Source of the DNA: Trichomonas vaginalis G3
Lineage: Eukaryota; Parabasalia; Trichomonadida; Trichomonadidae
Direction of reading: 5' to 3'
Assembly: GCF_026262505.1 (NCBI RefSeq)
Contig: NC_067204.1
Span: forward strand, 15,726,165-15,790,164
Length of the DNA stretch: 64,000 nt
Below, in pieces: positions 11,154 to 20,071 of the stretch (within the stretch, counting starts at the first letter, position 1; the number at the start of each line of letters is the position of its first letter). The notes under the pieces were generated by a model, which saw only the letters and a list, made by a program, of their open reading frames with translations, was not told the DNA's origin and did no database searches. The position numbers and the translations under genes are program-made.

Positions 11154-12434
11154 ATGGATACATTCAGTGAGACTGAATTTATAACAGATGTTTATTCCTC
11201 TCCAGTAGGCAGCCATCCATCTGCCGAACAAAAAGAATGGAGCATTCAAGTCGAAAAATTTGTTGACGAAGAGTTCCAAGCTTCAAAGAAAAAAGCTACC
11301 AAGAAGCAAAAGAATGAGCAAAAATCTAAGAAGGGACATTTAGAGAATGAAGAAGAGATTGCACTCTGGTCACCAGCTAAAAAACAATCATGGGAAGCCA
11401 GAAAGACAAATCCCAATGCCTACTACTATCGTCATGTTGATCCTGGTGTTGTAAAAAGGACCGGTGCATGGGATGATGAAGAAAAGGAGCTCTTTATGAA
11501 GGCAATCAAGTTACATCCTCCTACACAAGGCAAATGGGGATTATTTGCTATGCATATACCCGGTCGTGTCGGTTACCAGTGCAGGAATTTCTATCACAGA
11601 CTTCTTGAAACAGGTGAATTACATGAAGATTGTACAATAGGAGAACCAGCTCCTCAAAAGCCAAAGAAACAAGTTACAAAGAAGAAATCATCTACAAAGA
11701 AAAAGATTGTCGAGCCAGAAAGCGAAGATGATGATCAGGATGAAGATATCATTGGCGAGGATGAATTATTGCAAGAAGAAGAAATTATACAGCCTCCAAA
11801 GCCAGAACCAAAAGTTTTCCAAATTAGATCTCTGAAATTATTCAGTACTCGCGTTTTGCAAGAAGATGAAAGATTAAAATCTGAAGCAGAAGAAGCTGCC
11901 CGCGAAGCAATTTCTTCATTTAAGTCAGAAGAAGAAAACCAAACTCCTACTGAAATTAAAGAAGAAAATGAGTTTCAATATGGAGTTGTTGAAGACAAAG
12001 AAGCCACATGTGAAGAGATTGTTGAAGCAGCAGCTGAATCTGTTGAAAGAGCAATGCCAGAAGTCTTAAGGTGGGAATCAAAATTGGACGCTTCAATTAA
12101 GGCGTCAGAAATTCCTCAAAAGAACTTTGATGAAGAAATCATAAATCTAAATCAGAAAGACATATCGAATGAATCTCGATTTGCGAGTATAATGCGATTG
12201 AATTCACGATGCCCCATGAACTTACTTCTTTTTTCATTTCCAGCACCATTAAACAAGAAGGATGAATACATCAAGGCAGTCAAAGATCGATTGTCTACAA
12301 ATACTGAAATGAAAACATTCAACGTTGCAATCCGCGAATACTTTGCTGCTAAGGATTCATCTATGCGTAATCCTGAGTCAAGAGATCAAATATGTGAAGA
12401 TTTTGTTTCCAGATTTATTAGAAATGAGATATGA
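11154..12434 (+). CDS. Single-repeat Myb/SANT-domain protein
   Basis: A 426-residue protein counted from the first ATG; the upstream in-frame codons begin with TTG and are not used. Residues ~95-155 hold one SANT/Myb repeat with the three aromatic positions (GAWDDEEKELF, GKWGLFAMHIPGR, QCRNFYHRLL). A basic stretch (KKQVTKKKSSTKKKI) looks like a nuclear localisation signal and is followed by an acidic segment. The C-terminal ~140 residues are a conserved domain of unknown function, also present as the truncated inverted copy at 3120-3549. Likely a nuclear DNA- or chromatin-binding regulator. The family is large in trichomonads and includes promoter-binding factors. The specific target is unknown. 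Confidence 0.85.
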   Translation: MDTFSETEFITDVYSSPVGSHPSAEQKEWSIQVEKFVDEEFQASKKKATKKQKNEQKSKKGHLENEEEIALWSPAKKQSWEARKTNPNAYYYRHVDPGVVKRTGAWDDEEKELFMKAIKLHPPTQGKWGLFAMHIPGRVGYQCRNFYHRLLETGELHEDCTIGEPAPQKPKKQVTKKKSSTKKKIVEPESEDDDQDEDIIGEDELLQEEEIIQPPKPEPKVFQIRSLKLFSTRVLQEDERLKSEAEEAAREAISSFKSEEENQTPTEIKEENEFQYGVVEDKEATCEEIVEAAAESVERAMPEVLRWESKLDASIKASEIPQKNFDEEIINLNQKDISNESRFASIMRLNSRCPMNLLLFSFPAPLNKKDEYIKAVKDRLSTNTEMKTFNVAIREYFAAKDSSMRNPESRDQICEDFVSRFIRNEI

Positions 12435-13169
12435 TAATTACTTCTTCTGTTAATAAAATATTTTTATTCTTCTTTGAATATTTATACGAACAGTCCATAA
12501 GAACGAATCATTTCATGATTGTTTGTTAGTTGATTATCTTTGGGCAATTATAGATTTATGTATACCATTATCAAGTTATATAATTGTCATCTTGAATGAT
12601 ACAGTGTATATATCATTTTTCCAACTTGGACTTAGAAATAAATTGTTTCATTTTAATATTTAATTTTTAATATGCATATATTTTTCTTCTATCACAAATT
12701 TAGGGAGCTAACAAATTTGACCAAAATTTTTGCCCTCAAAACCCGACAGGTAAAAAAACGTTTTTTTTTTGTTAAAAATTTGATTAACCATTTTAGCTGA
12801 AAGGACTCATCCTGAGTCATTTATAATTGGCAGCATGTGATGTAAAATGTATTTTTATAGTTCATTAAAAAAATTCAGTTTCAAAACACATTTTCAGTTA
12901 CAAATTTCATTTTATTAAACAGAAATCAAACGCGAAAATTCAACATTGAGTACTAAATGACAATAAAGTGCGCTAAAATTATTGTAATTTAATACAATTG
13001 TTCATCTTCATTCGTACATTATTCAAAATTTTTTATTCTCAGACACAATTTTTTGCATTTTCGAGTTTTAAAAGCATTATATACAAATGTACATTCAAAA
13101 TCGGAAAAAAGTTAAAAAAATCCAAATTGATTAATTTATACTTTTAATTTAATGTTTTTGAATACATGA
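12435..13169. other. Spacer, mirrored at 2351-3119
   Basis: No gene. The first ~85 bases are an almost identical inverted copy of 3036-3119. The last ~250 bases align in inverted orientation, with indels, to the sequence upstream of the BspA pseudogene start. Confidence 0.55.
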
Positions 13170-15116
13170 ATGCTGATTTGTTTTCTACTTTCACAACGTA
13201 ATATCAGTAAATTTCAATATCGTCCTGGAAGTAATGATGAAGTTATTGTTAATTGTATAGGATCAGAAGGTGACGTTGTTATTCCTAAAACTGTTAAAGA
13301 AATAGCAGATGGACCGTGGAGTTTCTTTGAATGTATAGGTACAATCACATCAATTACTTTCCAAGATGACAGTGAAATTATCAGTATTGATAGTAATAGC
13401 TTTTACAGCCTTGAAATTGAACTCGCAAATCTGAGTAATTGTAATAAACTAGCTTTTCTTAATTCGTCACTATTTTATAATTGCATTAATTTAAAAACAG
13501 TTATACTTCCAAACAATATTTCAAGTATAGGTAATAGTTGTTTTGGTGTTGATTCTAGTTTACAATCAATAAGCTTTCCAGAAAGTTTAGTAGAGATTAA
13601 AGAATATGCTTTTTCTGGTTGTGGATTCACAAGCATCACGATACCAGGAAAAATCAGAATTGGAAATGGAGTATATTCTAACTGTAAATCGTTAATTAAT
13701 ATCACAATTCTAGGAAATATATCATATATTAGTAAAACGTTTTTTTCGAGATGTGATTCATTAACAAATATCATAATCTTTGGAAATGTAAATGTTATTG
13801 AAGAAGATGGATTTTCTAATAGTAAATTATTAACAAACGTTACAATCCTTGGAAATGTTAGTTATATTGGTCAGCAAGCATTTTATAACTGTAAATCATT
13901 AACAAATGTCAGATTCAAAGGAGGTTTAAAATATATTGGATATGATGCATTTTTTAACTGCACAAACCTAACAAGTATCTCAAACATAGATTGTTCAACT
14001 ACTATTTCAGATTCTGCATTTTATGCATGCATAAACTTAGAGAGTATATCAATCACAGGTGATAACATTTCTATTGGATCACAATCATTTGAATCTTGTA
14101 CAATCTTATCAAATATCACAATAATAGGTGATAACATATCTATTGGAGAAGCTGCATTTAGATCTTGTACAAACTTATCAAGTGTCACAATCACGGGTGG
14201 TAACATATCTATTGGATTGTATGCGTTTTATCAATGTGCAAACTTGATAAGTTTTGAAATTCAAGGAAACTTAACATTATTGCCTGAAGCAACATTTTAT
14301 AAATGCGAGAAATTAGTATCTATCGTATTGCCAGAAAGTTTAAAATTTATTGGAACGTCTGTATTTGCATGTTGCACAAACTTACAAAATATTATTTTCC
14401 CAAGAAATTTAACATATCTTGGAAGATACACATTTTTGTCATGCAAAAGCTTAAAAAGTATTATATTACCAGAGAGTGTAACAGTTATTGGTTCTGGACT
14501 ATTTCAATATTGCACAAACTTAGCAACTATCATAATGCCAGATGGTTTGAAATCTATTGAATATAGTGCATTTTCTGAATGTACTGGTTTAACAAGTATC
14601 CCATTTCCAGGAAGTTTAACATCTATTGAACATAAGGCATTTCGTAAATGTACTGGTTTAACAACGATCTCATTTCCAGGAAGTTTAGCATCTATTGAAC
14701 ATGAGGCATTTTCTGAATGTGCGAGTTTAACAACGATCTCATTTCCAGGAAATATAACAACTATTGGAGAATCTGCATTTTCTTCTTGTCCAAAATTAAA
14801 AATTATTACGTTCCAAAGCAATACTAATACGATTTCTTTTTACTCAAATCCATTTTCGGACAATATACTAAATTTTTCCATTCAAACAGTTTTAACAAAC
14901 TCGTCTAAAGATTTTTTTGGCGAAAAGTCAGTTTACGTGCACTATAAAAACATAACAGAACTTACCGATCAAACAACAATTGATGTTCTTCAATACATCG
15001 CTATTGAGCACATAATTAATCCACTTGATGCTTTAACTGAAAATGTCAATGATCCTATTGTTTATGAATCTGATTATAGTTTTCTCTCTATTCTCTTGAT
15101 TGGTCTATACTCATAG
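13170..15116 (+). CDS. BspA-like leucine-rich-repeat protein
   Basis: A 648-residue protein made of about 20 treponemal/BspA-type leucine-rich repeats of ~23 residues, best seen from residue ~120 to ~560 (for example LTTISFPGSLASIEHEAF-SEC units). The C-terminal ~70 residues (from FGEKSVYVHY on) are non-repetitive and shared with the paralogue at 264-2350. BspA-like proteins are the largest surface-protein family of Trichomonas vaginalis. Some have membrane anchors; none is visible here and the N-terminal hydrophobic stretch (MLICFLL) is short. Tandem 70-nt DNA units inside the gene (about 14560-14770) show recent repeat amplification. The start is the first ATG in frame. Confidence 0.9.
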   Translation: MLICFLLSQRNISKFQYRPGSNDEVIVNCIGSEGDVVIPKTVKEIADGPWSFFECIGTITSITFQDDSEIISIDSNSFYSLEIELANLSNCNKLAFLNSSLFYNCINLKTVILPNNISSIGNSCFGVDSSLQSISFPESLVEIKEYAFSGCGFTSITIPGKIRIGNGVYSNCKSLINITILGNISYISKTFFSRCDSLTNIIIFGNVNVIEEDGFSNSKLLTNVTILGNVSYIGQQAFYNCKSLTNVRFKGGLKYIGYDAFFNCTNLTSISNIDCSTTISDSAFYACINLESISITGDNISIGSQSFESCTILSNITIIGDNISIGEAAFRSCTNLSSVTITGGNISIGLYAFYQCANLISFEIQGNLTLLPEATFYKCEKLVSIVLPESLKFIGTSVFACCTNLQNIIFPRNLTYLGRYTFLSCKSLKSIILPESVTVIGSGLFQYCTNLATIIMPDGLKSIEYSAFSECTGLTSIPFPGSLTSIEHKAFRKCTGLTTISFPGSLASIEHEAFSECASLTTISFPGNITTIGESAFSSCPKLKIITFQSNTNTISFYSNPFSDNILNFSIQTVLTNSSKDFFGEKSVYVHYKNITELTDQTTIDVLQYIAIEHIINPLDALTENVNDPIVYESDYSFLSILLIGLYS

Positions 15117-15556
15117 TCAATTTCATGAATAAAACATATTTTCTAGACTACAAATGAAAATAATTTTGTGAAATTTTTACAACTTCGATATTCTTTTCTT
15201 TGAAATTGAGTAATCATATACCTTTTATTGGGTCTGAATTTTTTTCAATCCTAAAATTTAGCTAAAATAGTGAATTCTGATCAAATCCCTATTCTTGAGA
15301 TGTATTTCTTTGGATTAATAATTTGAATCATAAAGGACATTTTTCCTAATATAATATTGAGAATTGCATCTATAACTGATGCTGTAAAAGATCGCATATT
15401 GATCTAAAGATACTTGAAATTTTGGAGCATAAATTTACATCAAAAAGTATGTATGTATGTATGCAATGAGTAAAAATAAATAATCTAATAAAGGGGAAAA
15501 AAATCCTAAAAAAAATAATTCTGGAATAAAAAACCGCTTTTTGTAAATTTGTGTGA
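15117..15556. other. Intergenic, no gene seen
   Basis: AT-rich spacer. The first ~20 bases belong to the inverted duplication. A short GTAT microsatellite occurs near 15449-15460. Nothing else is supported. Confidence 0.5.
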
Positions 15557-16642
15557 ATGGATATTCGGAAATTCGATGTCTTCCCAAAGCTCGCAAATGA
15601 ATACCGCATTGGCACAATATCAGGTGGTATTTTGTCTCTAATTTCTGTCTTTGCTGCAATTGTTCTTTGTTTTTATGAAGTTGCAGCATATCTTAATGCT
15701 CCGACAAGACAATTCTTATTTGTCGATACCAGAAGACCAACAGGTCCAGATGGTGTTACAATTGATCAAAATTCACAGCCACGTCTTGATGTTAAAGTTT
15801 CTGTTACTTTTCCAAAAGCACCATGTTTTCTTATTCACTTAGATGTTATAGATTCAGTCACGCAGTTAGCCATGCCATTAGAAAACATTAACAGTAAATT
15901 CATGAGACTTGATTCCCAAGGAAAACCAATAGAAGCTCTCGATTTATCCACATTAGTTAATACAACTGTTCAAGAAAAATGTGGCTCCTGCTACAACGCA
16001 AAAGATCCAAAGAGAATATGCTGCAGATCATGCCAAGAAGTCTTCGATGCTTACAGAGATGCTGCATTTAAGCCGCCTGTTCTTACAGAGATCGAGCAAT
16101 GCAAGCCAGTTGCCGAAAAGGTTGCCAAGATGGAAGGCGAGGGTTGCAAAGTCGATGCTTCTTTCAAAGCCCTTCGCGTTGCTTCTGAAATGCACATTGC
16201 TCCAGGATATAGCTGGAATAGCGAAGGTTGGCATGTCCATGACCTTTCTCTCTTCACCAAAGAATTTGCAAGCCTCAATTTAACTCATACAATTCATTAT
16301 TTAAGTTTCTCGGAGAAAGAAGGAGATTATCCTCTTAACAACCTCAATAACGTCCAAACAGAAAATGGTGCATGGCGCGTTGTTTATACAGCAGATATTC
16401 TCGAAGGAAACTACTCAGCATCGAAATACCAAATGTACAATCCAAAGAGCTTCGCAAGTGGATTGTTCTTCAAATACGATGTTTCCCCAATCTCAGCAGT
16501 TACATATACAGATTCTGAACCAGTTTTTCACCTTCTTACTCGTATTCTTACAGTTTTGGGCGGAGTTCTTGGCCTCTGCCGCCTTATAGATGCTATTACA
16601 TTCCATACACGTCGTATGAAACGTACTGAAGAGATCAAATAA
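15557..16642 (+). CDS. Erv46/ERGIC3 family cargo receptor
   Basis: A 361-residue protein with the family's layout. A short cytosolic N-terminus (MDIRKFDVFPKL) is followed by a first membrane segment (~residues 24-46), a long lumenal domain with a cysteine cluster (CGSCYNAKDPKRICCRSCQEVFDAY, residues ~141-166), and a second membrane segment near the C-terminus (LTRILTVLGGVLGLCRLIDAI). A short basic cytosolic tail ends RRMKRTEEIK. Erv46 with its partner Erv41 cycles between ER and Golgi in COPII/COPI vesicles and retrieves or carries cargo. The lysine near the end could serve COPI retrieval (inference). Length fits the family (~385 in animals). The frame is intact and the start is the only suitable ATG. 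Confidence 0.93.
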   Translation: MDIRKFDVFPKLANEYRIGTISGGILSLISVFAAIVLCFYEVAAYLNAPTRQFLFVDTRRPTGPDGVTIDQNSQPRLDVKVSVTFPKAPCFLIHLDVIDSVTQLAMPLENINSKFMRLDSQGKPIEALDLSTLVNTTVQEKCGSCYNAKDPKRICCRSCQEVFDAYRDAAFKPPVLTEIEQCKPVAEKVAKMEGEGCKVDASFKALRVASEMHIAPGYSWNSEGWHVHDLSLFTKEFASLNLTHTIHYLSFSEKEGDYPLNNLNNVQTENGAWRVVYTADILEGNYSASKYQMYNPKSFASGLFFKYDVSPISAVTYTDSEPVFHLLTRILTVLGGVLGLCRLIDAITFHTRRMKRTEEIK

Positions 16643-16964
16643 TTTAATTTTGTTTCGACCAATTTATATATATATTTTATGATTTTTTTAATAAAACTAA
16701 TATCTTCTTGAGTAAAAAATATTATATAGGTAGCCAAATTAATCTAATTTTTTTAATTTGAAATCGAAATTTAAAAAAAAGTTATTAAATAAATTTATTG
16801 ACTTTGCTTTGATATACTCGAACAATTGATTTATTTCCAATCAGTCCAAATGATTGAAAGAGAAATCTTGAAATATCTCACTCATATTAAATTGTTTTGT
16901 TAATTCTATGGCATTGTAAAGTATTTTAAAACTGTAAGATTTCAAAAACAAGTAAAATTATTTA

Positions 16965-17576
16965 TTACAAACAAGCTTTCAAGCCATTTAATTCGATTTC
17001 GCGCTCGTGAATCATTTCTTGGAGCTTCTTGTATTGAGGGAATGCATTCATTTCATCTTGTATTTGTTTTTTAAGTCTGAGGTTTTCTTCTAAAATTGAT
17101 TTTGGATCTTTTGATTTTGATTGCGATTTCATTTCTTTAAGCTTCTCTCCCACTCTCTTGGCATCTTTTGGTGGCAATGGAGCTGATTTAAGTGTTTCTG
17201 CTGGTTTTGTTGTCAAATCTTCACAAAGTGCATGAGAACTCTTAATATCTTTCTCGTTTTCAAGCATTGGGACCTTTAATGATATTTCCATATCCAATTG
17301 GCGATACTGTTCGAAAATTTTTTGGATCAGGAAAACAGAGACATCTCTTTGATGTTCAAGTTCACGATCTAGCATTGTATCTAAGAGATCTGGTAAATCT
17401 TCTAGAGCATCGCAGATTTCTGAGCCAGTATATGTTTCACTATCATCAACTCTTGAATCAACGTGATCTGCGATTTCTTCTTTAACTTCTGATAAAATGT
17501 GTTTACGCATTTTATCTGCAAATTGAAGATAGCTGATTATTTGCTCAAGATGAACTGTATTTAGTTGAGAACTCAT
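16965..17576 (-). CDS. LZTFL1-like coiled-coil protein (BBSome regulator)
   Basis: A 203-residue protein resembling LZTFL1. The N-terminal helical domain (ISYLQFADKMRK, then ETYTGSEICDALEDLPDLLDT, then VFLIQKIFEQYRQLDMEIS) follows the order and spacing of that family's conserved blocks. The C-terminal coiled coil ends FPQYKKLQEMIHEREIEL, matching the family's conserved tail. It is shorter than the ~300-residue animal proteins because the central coiled coil is reduced. LZTFL1 binds the BBSome and limits its entry into cilia. In a flagellated trichomonad a flagellar-trafficking role would be consistent, though this is inferred from remembered family sequence and not from a search. An initiator TCACTTTT lies 8 nt upstream of the start. 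Confidence 0.7.
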   Translation of the reverse strand: MSSQLNTVHLEQIISYLQFADKMRKHILSEVKEEIADHVDSRVDDSETYTGSEICDALEDLPDLLDTMLDRELEHQRDVSVFLIQKIFEQYRQLDMEISLKVPMLENEKDIKSSHALCEDLTTKPAETLKSAPLPPKDAKRVGEKLKEMKSQSKSKDPKSILEENLRLKKQIQDEMNAFPQYKKLQEMIHEREIELNGLKACL

Positions 17577-17584
17577 TTTTAATA

Positions 17585-17592
17585 AAAAGTGA
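17585..17592 (-). promoter_or_regulatory. Candidate Inr of the LZTFL1-like gene
   Basis: Minus-strand TCACTTTT, identical to the element before the 7330 gene and placed the same distance (8 nt) from the ATG at 17576. This shared spacing strengthens both calls. Confidence 0.6.
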
Positions 17593-17788
17593 CATTAGAA
17601 CTTTAAAAAAATAATGAAAAATTATGGTGTATATAAAAATAATAGTTTGTTTTTAATATGAATAATCGAGAGGAGAAAAAAAGTTACGAAATTAAATTTC
17701 CAAAACTTTTGTTAATATAAATATGCATAGTTTGCTGTTCTGTAAACAAAGAAGGTACTGAAATGTATTAAAATTCAAGCAGCTATTA

Positions 17789-18388
17789 CTATTTATTGAC
17801 GAAAACTTGCTTCGAATTTGTATTACCTGCATCTTGTCTACTGTTTGTTGTCATGTTATCCTGCCTAGTTGACGATCTTGCTGTACCGCTAAATGTTGTG
17901 AAACTTGGAATCAAATTTTGATCTTGTGAGAGGGTAAAAGCGCCAACTTGACTAATTGTAAGTGTATTAAGAGTTATATCTGCTGGTATTATTTCATCTG
18001 TTTCAATTGGAGGCATATCTTCAGTAGGAGCGTGTTCTAAAATGTAAAGAGAGGGAAGTTTCTCCTCAAAAAAATCAGCATTATCTTTGCTAAGATTATC
18101 AATGAACAGATCTAAAAAATAATTAAATCTTAATGAATATAATGCAATTGAATTTGGATGTTTGCAACATAAAATACTTATTCTAACCTTAATGAAAAAC
18201 TCTTCAATTTCATGTTCGTATTCATTAAAAACTTTATACTTTTGTTGCAACGCATGAGCATAAAGTACTGGGTATTCTAATGGAGACCCCTGCGTAATGA
18301 ATTTGGTTAGCGAATTAAATGTATTCATTATTTCGAATAATCCATCGTGTTCAAAATTGCCTTCAGCATTAATTTCGATTGGATTCAT
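17789..18388 (-). CDS. Hypothetical protein, intact member of a duplicated pair
   Basis: A 199-residue protein from ATG 18388, the position equivalent to the start of the copy at 5573. The frame is open further upstream, but that part is not conserved in the copy and is read through spacer. The central part is helical, with ILCCKHPNSIALYSLRF and NYFLDLFIDNLS. The C-terminal ~50 residues are low-complexity S/T/N/Q/R. No membrane segment or known motif is recognised. A candidate initiator TCATTTTT lies just upstream. The copy at 5573-6035 is frameshifted and has a changed initiator, so this is probably the functional locus. Confidence 0.65.
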   Translation of the reverse strand: MNPIEINAEGNFEHDGLFEIMNTFNSLTKFITQGSPLEYPVLYAHALQQKYKVFNEYEHEIEEFFIKVRISILCCKHPNSIALYSLRFNYFLDLFIDNLSKDNADFFEEKLPSLYILEHAPTEDMPPIETDEIIPADITLNTLTISQVGAFTLSQDQNLIPSFTTFSGTARSSTRQDNMTTNSRQDAGNTNSKQVFVNK

Positions 18389-18391
18389 TAA

Positions 18392-18399
18392 AAAAATGA
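18392..18399 (-). promoter_or_regulatory. Candidate Inr of the 17789-18388 gene
   Basis: Minus-strand TCATTTTT fits TCAYWW, 3-10 nt upstream of the ATG at 18388. The equivalent site before the broken copy reads CCATTA (5560-5565). Confidence 0.5.
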
Positions 18400-18439
18400 A
18401 AAAAATTGATGGCAAAATAAAATTGACAATCAATTCTAT

Positions 18440-18799
18440 CGGTGCGAAGCACCAATAAAAGTAAGACAAAATATAACATGGGTCTTCAAATCCGACCTTT
18501 TGGAACAAACTCGATAGTAAGCATTCTCTATTTTGTTCTATTATCAGTTTTGAGTATACTTTAGTCCTATAGATCGAGAAACTTTTCTCTACTCAATTAT
18601 GATAAAAAGAAGCATGTTATGTTGGTTAAATAGATCATAAAATTGAATAATGAAGTTGATTCTATTGTTGTAGATAGTATTTCAAATACAATTCCATAAC
18701 TAACATGGAATTCTTATTCATGAAAAAGGAGTTAATGGAGTTGATTATGGATAAAATTCAAAAGATTTGTGACAATTTTCAAGAGGATAATTTCTATTC
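18440..18799. other. Intergenic with a short GC palindrome
   Basis: No gene. Around 18440-18460 there is a short hairpin (TCGGTGCGAAGCACC). A related one is seen near 29990-30015 (TATCGGTGCTTCACGCCGATA). Both sit in AT-rich DNA outside genes. Confidence 0.4.
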
Positions 18800-18950
18800 A
18801 ACAACTATCTTTAAAGGAATCAATTACTGAGTCAGTTAAATCGAAAAGATCTGGAAATGTAACCTCATCAAGTGAATCTTGACAATATTCTGCTGCACTA
18901 TGAAGGGCAGTTCTTCCAAATATTACTTGTTTTTTTCTGAGTTTCACCTA
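18800..18950 (-). pseudogene. Ankyrin-repeat gene relic
   Basis: On the minus strand a short frame reads FGRTALHSAAEYCQDSL, the ankyrin core pattern G-x-T-A-L-H-x-A-A. It continues ~30 residues before a stop, with no start codon. Ankyrin-repeat proteins are a large trichomonad family. This is a remnant of one repeat only, with no supporting domains around it. Confidence 0.45.
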
Positions 18951-19433
18951 TTGAAAATAGTTGTCTATTACTACTTGACCTTGTGATCATAACTAGAGGT
19001 CAATTTTCAACTTGTTAACATAATTTCAAATCTATGTTTTCTATATGCAGAATTTGTATATGAATCCAAAGCAAAGAAATATTCTTGTTTTATGGTGAAA
19101 TTCTGTTAAGAACTCTGGAAAATAAATATTTTTAGTCATAAATTTTTGATCGAAAATTGTAGAAATTACGATTATTTCCTATTCAAAATTTATATTTCAA
19201 AAATTAAAATTAAAATATATCTTTATTAAAAACGATATGTTAAAAGAAACTATTTAAAACATAATTAGTTGTCTCCTCGCCCGTAAAAATGTAAAATACC
19301 AAATTTGAAGGGTGAAAAAAATGTAAAAAACATGAATAGTATAATTTTTCACAATAACATACGAATATATATTATTTAAGAAAATAAAAATCACGCCGAT
19401 TATAACAATAAATACAATACAATTTTAACTTAG

Positions 19434-19554
19434 AAAAATGGTATCTTTGCACCTTCAGCCATTGAATCATCTTTAGCATGGCGAACTCTGGCTGCTCCGA
19501 TTGGTACTTTTCGGGAACAGGACAAATTTGCCACACGGCACTTTTTTTAAAAAA
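19434..19554 (+). pseudogene. Relic of a kinase-gene 3' end, inverted relative to its neighbour
   Basis: After a stop at about 19431-19433 the plus strand is open for ~38 codons. It ends in REQDKFATRHFF and a stop, close to the VRVRDKFAKRHFF stretch at the C-terminus of the minus-strand kinase gene beginning at 20072. The DNA shares a perfect 14-bp segment in inverted orientation (19517-19530 with 20143-20156). I read it as the last ~38 codons of a related kinase gene, cut off from its catalytic domain. It lies on the far side of the hairpin array. Confidence 0.5.
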
Positions 19555-19584
19555 AATTAATGGAGCGGAGCGATACTCTGCTGC

Positions 19585-20034
19585 AGGAGCCCCAAGGCTC
19601 CCAATCATTACGAAAGGGAGCCTCAGGGCTCCTGAGAATCCATCAGCAGAGGCCTTTTCATTTGGCCTCTGCTGATCAAAGATTCGGCGAAGCCATTCTT
19701 CGTCTCAGGAGCCCCAAGGCTCCCAATCATTACGAAAGGGAGCCTCAGGACTCCTGAGAAACCTCTTTGAGAAGGTTTTCTTAAAGAAAACCTTCTCAAA
19801 GATGATTGTCAGCATTCACTCAAAATCTACCAAGAGTTTCAAAGTTTCAAATCTATCTGAAATGAAGCTTTGAATCTCTTGTATATCTAATTGTAGAGGT
19901 ACCTTTTCAAAATGTCTTCTATTGATTAAATTTAATCAGTAAAAGTCATTTTGAAAAGGTACATCTCTATAATTGCTATTGAGCATTCACTCTTGGAACC
20001 TTGGAGCTCTTGTGTAGTGCATGAAAACTCCAAG
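19585..20034. repeat. Array of six consecutive hairpins
   Basis: Back-to-back inverted repeats. A1 (19585-19633) is an 8-bp stem (AGGAGCCC), a 3/3 internal loop, then a 7-bp stem and a 13-nt loop. B (19642-19676) has a 13-bp stem and 9-nt loop. A2 (19707-19755) is a copy of A1 with one base changed. C (19764-19802) has a 19-bp stem and 1-nt spacer. D (19831-19881) is imperfect. E (19899-19962) has a 16-bp stem enclosing an 8-bp palindrome. F (20000-20034) has a 7-bp stem. The motif GCATTCACTC precedes D and F. The left part is markedly GC-rich for this window. No coding potential is evident. Confidence 0.8.
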
Positions 20035-20071
20035 ATTCTAGCATAAAACATATATCATAGACATAATTTCT

